From Crambe crambe (lineage: Eukaryota > Porifera > Demospongiae > Poecilosclerida > Crambeidae), in the NCBI GenBank assembly GCA_963924555.1, contig OZ004593.1, positions 5,514,480 to 5,578,479 on the forward strand: a DNA stretch of 64,000 nucleotides. Direction: 5' to 3'. Made by a program: the position numbers and the translations under genes. The notes below the pieces were generated by a model, which searched no databases, had not been told where the DNA came from, and was given only the letters and a program-made list of their open reading frames with translations. This document shows positions 57,501 through 64,000 of this stretch, one piece after another. Numbering within the stretch: position 1 is the first letter of the stretch; the number at the start of each line of letters is the position of its first letter.

Positions 57501-59026
57501 CTGTTTCTGTCTCTAGGCAGTTTTCGCACAAATTTCATGCTTTCTTCCAAAAAGTGTTGATCAAAGGTGAGGTTTTGGGCTGTGTAGACCATTACTTTTG
57601 GAAAAAAGAGTACCAAGCACGTGGTGCTCCCCATTTCCACATACTTTTGTGGATACGTGATGCACCTGTGATTGGTAAGGACGATCCAGACAAAATCCTG
57701 GCCTGGATTCAGGAAAGAATTACTTGCCACATCCCAGAAAAGGAAAGTAATCCTGAACTGAATTCACTGGTCACGAGATACCAAATGCACAAGTGCAGTG
57801 CTTATTGCAGACGACGAGTCAAGCGTGGTTCTATCTATACAACCACTTGCAAATTCAATTTTCCTCGTGAGCCCTGTGAAAATGCAGTGCTACATTGTGT
57901 GGAAGAAAAGCTCAAAAAGCGCCAAAAAATTTATCAGCTCCCACGGACAGAGTCCGAGACAAGGGTGAATGATTATAATCCCCTTCTTTTGTTGCTGTGG
58001 AAGGCTAACATTGACATACAGTTTGTGGCCGAGTCCTCCTTGGCTCTCAGCTATTATGTCACTGCCTATGTTACCAAAGCTGAAAGAAGCACCTTGCAGG
58101 AAGTATGGAATGAGGTAAGTGATAACAAGAGTGTCTACAGTCGTTTGTGGAGCTTTGGTGTGAGAGCCCTCTGCTCTCGAGAATGTGGCTTATATGAAGC
58201 CAGCGATTTATTAATAGGTGATCACCTATGTGAAAAATCGACCACTGTGAAGTGGATCTGTGTCAAGATGCCTCACAAGAGAAGTCGCAGGTTGAAAAAC
58301 CATAGTGTGTTGCAGGAAATTGCAGACAACAATCCAGAGAGTGAGGACATCTTTGAGGATGACCTCTTCAATACCCACTATCCCAAAAGACCAGCTGATC
58401 TGGAGGACGTCTGCCTGCATGACTTTGTAGCCAATTATGATTGGTACAGCAAGGATCGTAATGGCGATAGGATTTACAGGAGGCTGACAAAACCTAGACT
58501 TGTGAATCACAAGCTCTATGATCCAAACAAAGAAGAGGAGAGGGAAGACTTCTATTATTCCCTCGTACTTCTTTTCGTTCCCTTTAGAAATGAGACTTCC
58601 TTGCTCCAGGAGAATGAAAAACCAGAGGAAGCATTCAACCGCCTCTTACCTTCCAATGAGAGCTGCTCAGAGTATCACTCTAGATTGCAGAAGATATTGA
58701 AAGCACGGGAGGCTCTGAAGAAAATCAATGATGCAAGAGAGGCAAATAATGATAATGAGGGAACCAACAAGGAAGATCATGACGAACCAGAGTTGTTAGG
58801 TCAGGCAAAGTCAGCAATGCTGGATGCATTGCACATGAACGCCAAAAAGCCTGATAAACTCACCTTACAAGAAAGAGTCATGATGTTGAATTCTGATCAG
58901 AGGAGGATCTTTGAACGTGTAAAGGACCACCTCCTTCATCAAGTACAGCATGAAGCTGACGAATGTAATTGTGAATTTGAACCACTTTGCATGTTCATAA
59001 GTGGTGTAGGAGGAACTGCTCATTGA
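54599..59026 (+). CDS. Helitron Rep protein with N-terminal helicase stub
   Basis: 1,475 aa from ATG. Residues ~10-210 are Lys/Tyr-rich repeats of about 15 aa (YEKNKDAMKSKFK type), probably nucleic-acid binding. Cys clusters NPCCSCQQLH (C537-C540) and MCNYCKSS (C585, C588) lead a region typical of Helitron proteins (RCVLNGLEVIPIPEEL). The Helitron Rep core (about 795-1165) has FLTFSCAEYE, the HUH motif RGAPHFHILLWI (H1012, H1014) and YYVTAYVTKAE with Y1153, Y1157 and K1160. These nick DNA and bind the 5' end during rolling-circle transposition. The frame then enters the helicase (LNSDQRRIFERV, FISGVGGT) and stops at 59026, inside the P-loop. The stop results from a frameshift, so this copy is not an intact Rep-helicase. 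Confidence 0.93.
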   Translation: MASAKKKRAQRKKRYEMNKDAERSTMKQYHDKHKNDMKTKFKQYYEKNKEDMRSKFKQNYEERKDAAKYKSRLNYEKNKNAMKSKFKLYYEKNKDAMKSEFKQHYAKNIDALTQKMKEYNKKHKFSIKSKMNAYYKKNKERLCSLRRKNYRKNCDKMKAASCAYYRSNTEARKAAYSRKAKAVIKRARQYYAKNRAYICANQRRKYELAEPKPLAKMFYVHKIKKNLMCNTRLLSKLIDTFENEHTSASNKIPKGNRKTAISNLAAQRVICKAIQVRKQYVGALLKAVRYINALKIKEMADFGEGLHSAHSEPYFYDSAYLFVKRPDILTIDQSGICRQEENVSESTVSNIPHTWKCSTKCKPLTESEVSSILDFKSQFENRIHELSQVLDNIDGGCPNYHYSKDLSSQSRELKGHSLLCYTGTECKSRLRILRSAATHYPILRSLLRAVYVTINSLHSVSKLDEALKSGDFAFLMNNLDGDSESLLSNDVEKTHELTEIAHSVLRRRDLELHLQVTHAGLIAEYQKAVEDYPQNPCCSCQQLHQRRNVTKVNFSNKLGNTVWPALKQFMLRDNKQAADETHFMCNYCKSSMKHDKMPPRCVLNGLEVIPIPEELKNLDCLSKQFIQRAKSYQTVVRLGTYTNKVPTYNSLQACKGTMFFLPLPLGKTLETLDQVNHPVTSLASPELYIIVNGKPTTNKMVWRSLVNVKDIKGAVEKLRQINWLYKDVDDSSLDTTLKEVVEVVSNASSTMLEKASDNDISGLQCYTIRNLNNKLNTDSDIEQYKLLHVEEEPLDNRQKFLDVMCFPTLFPDGKFGKYHPRSVKISHSEYIKSRLFNKDPRFRKEPRYIFYLLWQKEMREISAGVYNLLKSSKSHSMTVGNLLDKVGANDEHLESNLSTMLQSVRGTKQYWYVRQSDLRCMVREYGSPTLFLTFSCAEYESYDIVSYLRSLNDVSDSYNIGKLCTEDPVSVSRQFSHKFHAFFQKVLIKGEVLGCVDHYFWKKEYQARGAPHFHILLWIRDAPVIGKDDPDKILAWIQERITCHIPEKESNPELNSLVTRYQMHKCSAYCRRRVKRGSIYTTTCKFNFPREPCENAVLHCVEEKLKKRQKIYQLPRTESETRVNDYNPLLLLLWKANIDIQFVAESSLALSYYVTAYVTKAERSTLQEVWNEVSDNKSVYSRLWSFGVRALCSRECGLYEASDLLIGDHLCEKSTTVKWICVKMPHKRSRRLKNHSVLQEIADNNPESEDIFEDDLFNTHYPKRPADLEDVCLHDFVANYDWYSKDRNGDRIYRRLTKPRLVNHKLYDPNKEEEREDFYYSLVLLFVPFRNETSLLQENEKPEEAFNRLLPSNESCSEYHSRLQKILKAREALKKINDAREANNDNEGTNKEDHDEPELLGQAKSAMLDALHMNAKKPDKLTLQERVMMLNSDQRRIFERVKDHLLHQVQHEADECNCEFEPLCMFISGVGGTAH

Positions 59027-61685
59027 AGCTCTGAAACAGCTCATAGATGGCATTTGGACGTCTGATGATTTGACGTGTGCGGTTGCTGCACCTACTGGTT
59101 TGGCTGCCTTCAATGTTGGTGGAGTAACCATCCATAGGCTCTTTCAATTGCCTATAGAACATGAAGGCAAAGAGGCTGGTTACTGGTCTCTTTCAAAAGC
59201 CTCACAGAAAATAATGAAGACCGTGCTTCGTGGTCTCAAAATAATTATTGTAGATGAAGTGTCCATGGTTTCCAGTCTCAACCTTGCATACATGCACCTG
59301 AGACTTGAGGAACTATTTGGTGGACACAGTTGGTTCGGTGGGAAAAATGTTATATTTGTAGGTGATTTGCTTCAGTTGCAGCCTGTTAACGGTAGTCCTG
59401 TGTTTGAAATGATATCCAAAAAATCACTATGCCACAAACTTGGCTGCACGACATCTGTAAACATATGGAAAAGTTCCATCAAATACGATGAGCTCACCAT
59501 CAATGAGAGACAAAAGAAAGACAGGGAGTTCTCACAAATGCTGGACAGCGTGAGGCGAGGTTCTCCAACTGAGGAAACACTATGCACACTCCAAGAACGT
59601 GTTACTGACCGTTCTGTACCTGAACTCTTTCGTGATCTTAAGAACTCAGACATGAATCCTGTCTGTCTTTTCCCCACCAGAGAGCAGTGCGACCGAGTCA
59701 ACAATGAAATGCTTGGAAGCCTGGACTCAGAAATATATAAAATATCGTGCACTGACGAAGTTGATGAAACAAAGAGCAAGAACAAGTGGAACAAGAAAGC
59801 AGCTGAGAAGCTAGAGAAACTAAACAAAGACTGCAATAACACTGCAGGATTAGAAGCAGTGCTGAAACTAGCTGTTGGTGCACGTGTCATGCTGAGACGT
59901 AACATTGACATAGAAGTAGGTTTGGTCAATGGAGCCATTGGCACAGTTATAGCAATCTCAGCAAGATGTATCTCTGTTCAATTTGACCACATCAATGATC
60001 CATGTGATATTGAAAAGGTAAAGACAAAGTTCATGGTGATGAAGAATTACTTTGTCTACCGTGAGCAATTTCCCCTTATCCTTGCCTATGCAGTTACAAT
60101 TCACAAATGCCAAGGTTTATCCTTGGACTGTGCTATCATAGACTTATCAAGCAAGGTATTTGCTGATGGTATGGCTTACGTAGCACTCTCAAGGGTGAAA
60201 TCGCTTCTTGGGTTGCACCTAATTGCTCTGGACAAAGACTCAATCAGGGTCAATAGGAAAAGCATCATGGAAATCAATAGACTGAGGGAAATGTATAGAA
60301 AAGACCTTCCTCTGTATGATGTGCCAGCACCAAGAACTCGCTCCAAGCGCAAGCTCACTGGTACTTCTGAACAAATTGAGCCCAATGCTAAGAAGAGAAG
60401 GGTTGACAACCCTATCAAAGCCAATCCTGTTGACTCTCAGCTGGAACAAAGGGTATGGCCTTTCAAATTTCATTCAGTCGATGAGCAATGGCAGCGCAAC
60501 GCTTGTGCCTCCCTTGGTCTCCAGTTTGAGAGAAGCAATGGAGCGAGTCCTGGTAGTGGCAATATGCCTCTCACTTGTCCAGACAAAAATAAAATTAAGA
60601 CAATAGTTGGAGACGGAAATTGCATGTTTCGATCTCTATCTTACATTATCACGGGTTCACAATCCCAACATGAGAGGCTACGTACAAAAATTATTCAGCA
60701 CATGCATGGTATTGCTCCCCTTATTATAGGACATATCAGGGGCCGTTCTCAAGATAGATACACCACTGTTGGGGAATACATACAGGGCAGTGGAATGGAC
60801 AAAACTGGTGTGTGGGGCACTGATATTGAATTACTAACCCTTGCCCACTTACTAGAAACATGCATATTCTCTTATGACACACAAAGAGACACCTGGGATA
60901 GGTTCAAACCTAGCAGTGTAGACAAGACAGTGAAAACAGACTTAGCATCAAGTTCCCTGTATCTAATACACCCACAAGCTCATTATGAGGTTGTTCTTGC
61001 TGTTGAACCTTTGAAAAATTCAAACCCACCTCAACCCAATGAACCAGATGAAAAGAAAGCAAACCAAAGCAATGGTAACAGTAGTAACAGCATTCCCACA
61101 AGCAATCACATAGATGGAAACATAATATTACAGGAAGAGTGGCCAGAGTGTAGATTCCATTCAGTGGACGAAGAGTGGCAAAAAATTGCATGTGGTGTAC
61201 TAAATATTCCATATCATTGCAAAAATGGATTAAGTCAGGGTGGTGCCAATGTAATTCTGACACGTCCAGATAAGATACAAAAAATTATAGCAGATGGTAA
61301 TTGTCTGTTTCGGTGTCTTTCCCACATAGTAACGGGAACTCAAAGACATCATGTAGCTGTACGTTTGGCCATAATAGAACACTTGCAAAGAATTCCTGGA
61401 TTCTTGGGCACCTATGGCTATAAAAGTGTCAATGACTACTTGAATAGAACCAATATGGACAAAATAAACACTTGGGGTACTGATATCGAAATGTTTGCTT
61501 TTGCACATTTGCTAAATACTCCAATATATTCATTTGTAAAGAATTTAAATGATTGGCATAAATATCCCCCCTCCCGGATAAATTTAACCATGTATGATGA
61601 TGTCACATGTGATGATGTCACACAAAAGGCAATGTACATAAGATTTCATTCTGAACACTTTGAAGTTGTACGCTCAGTCTTATAA
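59019..61685 (+). CDS. PIF1-type helicase fused to two OTU domains (frameshifted from Rep)
   Basis: Open from CTCATTGAA (59019) with no good start codon; helicase similarity begins at once (LIEALKQLID), so it is the continuation of the Rep frame after a small deletion that removed the P-loop GKS/T. Numbering from 59070: AAPTGLAAFNVGG (Ia), IIIVDEVSMV (D62, E63), FVGDLLQLQPVNG (III), VTIHKCQG and YVALSRVKSL (R375). A basic linker SKRKL...KKRRV may be a nuclear signal. OTU1 has GDGNCMFRSLS (C518), WGTDIELLTLAHLL and HPQAHYEVV (H638); OTU2 has ADGNCLFRCLSH (C745), WGTDIEMFAFAHLL and SEHFEVV (H863). Both OTU domains keep the Cys and His. Two OTU domains in a row are unusual. Confidence 0.92.
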   Translation, partial: LIEALKQLIDGIWTSDDLTCAVAAPTGLAAFNVGGVTIHRLFQLPIEHEGKEAGYWSLSKASQKIMKTVLRGLKIIIVDEVSMVSSLNLAYMHLRLEELFGGHSWFGGKNVIFVGDLLQLQPVNGSPVFEMISKKSLCHKLGCTTSVNIWKSSIKYDELTINERQKKDREFSQMLDSVRRGSPTEETLCTLQERVTDRSVPELFRDLKNSDMNPVCLFPTREQCDRVNNEMLGSLDSEIYKISCTDEVDETKSKNKWNKKAAEKLEKLNKDCNNTAGLEAVLKLAVGARVMLRRNIDIEVGLVNGAIGTVIAISARCISVQFDHINDPCDIEKVKTKFMVMKNYFVYREQFPLILAYAVTIHKCQGLSLDCAIIDLSSKVFADGMAYVALSRVKSLLGLHLIALDKDSIRVNRKSIMEINRLREMYRKDLPLYDVPAPRTRSKRKLTGTSEQIEPNAKKRRVDNPIKANPVDSQLEQRVWPFKFHSVDEQWQRNACASLGLQFERSNGASPGSGNMPLTCPDKNKIKTIVGDGNCMFRSLSYIITGSQSQHERLRTKIIQHMHGIAPLIIGHIRGRSQDRYTTVGEYIQGSGMDKTGVWGTDIELLTLAHLLETCIFSYDTQRDTWDRFKPSSVDKTVKTDLASSSLYLIHPQAHYEVVLAVEPLKNSNPPQPNEPDEKKANQSNGNSSNSIPTSNHIDGNIILQEEWPECRFHSVDEEWQKIACGVLNIPYHCKNGLSQGGANVILTRPDKIQKIIADGNCLFRCLSHIVTGTQRHHVAVRLAIIEHLQRIPGFLGTYGYKSVNDYLNRTNMDKINTWGTDIEMFAFAHLLNTPIYSFVKNLNDWHKYPPSRINLTMYDDVTCDDVTQKAMYIRFHSEHFEVVRSVL

Positions 61686-62956
61686 TTGCTTGAATACCTT
61701 CACTATGATGATTGTGTGTCAGTGCTACTTATTGCACATCACAAAGTATACTTGGCAATTATGCCAGTTGTTATACAGCATCATCATGTATAGCCTGCTG
61801 TGTATAAGCACCAGGAGCAACACCACAATGGCACTTCCCAGCTTATTTATATGATTGCAGGAAGAAGTACTGTAGAGAAGGATAATGATTACAACAGTGC
61901 AGGGGGGTGCCACTTGAAATGTTGGGACACAGCTGGAAGTAAATAGGTGGTGTTGCATAAAGAATGGCATCATTATAGTGTACTGGCGCACATTAATACA
62001 TAGGCCAGATGTCATTCACTTCCAGCTTAACTGTATATGTACGTATGGATATGGATATATGTAAAAGTCCCAACGAGCACTGATCCTTTCTCTGTATAGG
62101 CAACAGTACTTAACACAGACTCACAGGCTAAAAAACTTGGTGCCACTGTATGGTAACATACAGTACAAGTTAAAATTAAACCGTTCGTGCAAAATTGAAT
62201 AATTATTTCGCGTTTAAGGTTTGTGCTCATGCACATCAAGTAACTCAGGTTTGCAGCTAGCTAATACATTTTTACTGTTCTTCAGTGTTTAATCTTTCAG
62301 GCTCAAAAATTCTTCTGCAAGAATACAAGGTAAGCAGTCATAGCAACTAATCTTACTGTTTCCTGAGAAAATCCAACTTCATTTTATAGCTATTAGTCCT
62401 ATGGAGGATCATGCACGTCAAGGTTTGCAGCTGGCTATTCATGCAAAAATGCAAGGCATTATCATGTCAGATTCAGTTGTTCTACCAAAAACAAAATTTA
62501 ACTGTGCAAACATTTTAATTTTAACTTGTACATTATGAATTAAAGCAGAGGGCAGTGAACTTGACTGCTTTGACAGTTATTAGAAGAGTACTGAGACAAT
62601 TTTATAAACCTGAATGTGTTCTATGTACTTGGTTGCACCATGCTGAAGAGCTCCAAATAGAGCGAAACAGTCGAATTGCCACTTTCCTCTTTAACAGAGG
62701 GGCAATCAATCACACCATGCTTATAATGCATGCTGTGTGGTCGATTGTCCATGGTTACCAAGTACAAAATTTATATTTCATACCCCACATGCGCTGCATG
62801 TGGGGAAGGAGCAATTTGTCATAATAATAGCTATGTCTCCTCAAAGTTTCATGATCTTATATATGTAGCTAGTCCACCCTTTGACATGTAGCTACCAAGG
62901 ACTTAAGCAGGGGAGCTAGTGCTAAAAATTTGATTTAAAAAAAGAGAGAAAACAAG
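61686..62956. other. 3' non-coding part of the Helitron-like element
   Basis: No convincing gene. Contains the inverted segment 62286-62411 that mirrors 53729-53866. Short frames (62555-62824 plus) show no similarity I recognise. Confidence 0.55.
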
Positions 62957-63723
62957 TAAGGGAAAAAAACATTTAAAAAAAATGAAAGGTGATGTAGGGA
63001 TGACAAAAAACAGTGTACAAAAAAATAAAGAAACAAGGGAAGAAATTGTGGAAAGAAAAAGGTTTGACTTATTATCATCCCTACATCAAGCCTATGAATG
63101 GAATTATTGTACGTAGCTAGCTATAGTTACTTAGACTATTATACTCTTCCCCTACCTTCTACTCTTCCTCCACCTTCTCTTCCTGTACAATAATGTCTTA
63201 TCTATGCTCTGATTACATGGAGTGTATACGTACAGTCATCCCACCTTCCCATTGATTCATTCAATTTTCACACTAAATTGTTTTCATTACCAAAAAGGCT
63301 GCATAACTATGGACAATTGCATAATTCATGATTCATTTAATTCACTGGTACAATTGAATGTAGCTACTAGTTTCACTGCATGTACTTGGTGCTCACAATT
63401 CAACCTCTGATAAAGGGTACTGAAAGGACAGTCTCAACAACCTAAAGCATGCTAAGAGTGACTGCTAATAGATTTTCACCTCTGAAAGAGGGGAGAGCCT
63501 CTAATATTCTACTATTAGGGAGGTTTCAATATTATAGTCAGATGCCAGTATTATGGTAGATGTCAATTAGCTACAATAATTCCATTCATAGGCTTGATGT
63601 AGGGATGATAATAAGTCAAACCTTTTTCTTTCCACAATTTCTTCCCTTGTTTCTTTATTTTTTTGTACACTGTTTTTTGTCATCCCTACATCACCTTTCA
63701 TTTTTTTTAAATGTTTTTTTCCC
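62957..63723. repeat. Foldback at the right end of the Helitron-like element
   Basis: Arms 62957-63111 and 63572-63726 are inverted copies of ~155 bp (mirror sum 126,683) starting TAAGGGAAAAAAACATTT and including GATGTAGGGATGACAAAAAA and ATCATCCCTACATCAAGCC. The ~460-bp centre is AT-rich with no gene. Its outer edge coincides with the edge of the 10-kb insertion, so it is either part of that element's 3' end or a nested foldback. Confidence 0.8.
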
Positions 63724-63734
63724 TTATTATTATT

Positions 63735-63996
63735 ACAAGTGAGCGTAAAAAATTTCTTCTAAATAAAAAGGTTAAGTAGGGATAGCCTAAAATCTAGCTG
63801 GGCTATAATAATGTACTGCAGCCTCATATGAAAACAATCCCTACATCTACATCCACTACCTATAGCTAGCTATGGCAGTTGTAAAAGTAGGGATTGTTTT
63901 CATATGAGGCTGCAGTACATTATTATAGCCCAGCTAGATTTTAGGCTATCCCTACTTAACCTTTTTATTTAGAAGAAATTTTTTACGCTCACTTGT
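63735..63996. repeat. Hairpin H5, mirror of H3
   Basis: Mirror image of 6961-7222 (sum 70,957). It shows that the inverted duplication continues beyond the Helitron-like insertion to the end of the window. Confidence 0.92.
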
Positions 63997-64000
63997 TTCC

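Larger units (their letters stand above)
53690..63723 (+). mobile_element. 10,034-bp Helitron-like (Helentron-type) element
   Basis: The uninterrupted left arm (TAA tract at 7222-7236) is the empty site. Matching stops at 53689 and resumes at 63724, with TTAT present on both sides (ambiguous within the TTA repeat). The left end is CAGAGAGCGC GGTA GCGCTCTCT, a 9-bp stem one base from the border, then TAGGGATGAC. Inverted copies of a ~130-bp segment lie at 53729-53866 and 62286-62411 (about 85% alike). It encodes a HUH Rep protein and a PIF1 helicase with OTU domains. Inverted subterminal repeats, a terminal hairpin and OTU domains suit the Helentron/Helitron2 branch rather than classical TC...CTRR Helitrons. 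The right 770 bp form a foldback. Confidence 0.85.

Noticed and set aside
53690-63723. Polinton/Maverick or cut-and-paste element, because of inverted repeats and a 4-bp duplication.
   Set aside because: No polymerase B, retroviral-type integrase or capsid genes; the HUH Rep plus PIF1 helicase pair is diagnostic for Helitron-like elements, and TTAT can be explained by the TTA tract.

Overview
The window looks like a sponge genome, most like the demosponge Amphimedon queenslandica. The reasons are an AT-rich background saturated with TAGCTAGC strings, short introns with GT..AG borders, tyrosine-kinase and tyrosine-motif receptor sequence, and a metazoan mix of P-like, Helitron-like and Ty3/gypsy elements. 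The organism call is inference. There is no bacterial-type gene, operon, rRNA or CRISPR array.

Layout, left to right. (1) 1-7882 is an array of related ~0.67-1 kb units, each a ~250-400 bp near-perfect hairpin followed by a (TAA)n tract and a conserved body. A complete P-like DNA transposon (681-5648) has inserted into the first unit. It has 35-bp terminal inverted repeats and two convergent genes: an 8-exon transposase of 858 codons whose frame stays open when I join the predicted exons, and a second 343-aa protein. (2) 7230-12747 is the left arm of a 5,518-bp inverted duplication; its mirror is 48172-53689, and positions in the two arms sum to 60,919. Each arm carries a tandem 560-bp duplication and a 1.6-kb non-autonomous transposon with 9-bp target duplications. 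(3) 12.7-48.9 kb, mostly between the arms, holds a tandem array of five minus-strand paralogues (genes a-e) of a single-pass membrane receptor. Each has a tiny first exon (MPTDHE-like), a signal-peptide exon, one ectodomain exon, and a terminal exon with a transmembrane helix and tyrosine motifs. A second terminal exon (TM2) with the same splice phase follows in several units but is open only in unit d. A lone tyrosine-kinase exon lies behind gene c. Introns and spacers are full of SINE, MITE, gypsy and other insertions. (4) 44866-48242 is a decayed element with TGTCATG ends and a GTTC target duplication. It contains a gypsy-type integrase and a Ulp-like protease fragment, which resembles a Ginger-type DNA transposon, and it sits in intron 1 of gene e. 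(5) 53690-63723 is a 10-kb Helitron-like insertion encoding a HUH Rep protein and a PIF1-type helicase fused to two OTU cysteine-protease domains. The intact left arm supplies its empty site. After it, the mirror image of the left arm resumes (63724-64000).

Order of events (inference): the Ginger-like element was present before the inverted duplication, because the left arm keeps only its last 71 bp. The right side is therefore probably the source. The Helitron-like element inserted afterwards. The gypsy copy is young (one difference between its two 161-bp LTRs) but internally deleted. The receptor genes appear to be the only host genes here. Genes c and d have every splice signal I looked for; a needs a shifted donor, b lacks an exon-2 donor, and e has a GT to GA change at the exon-1 donor.
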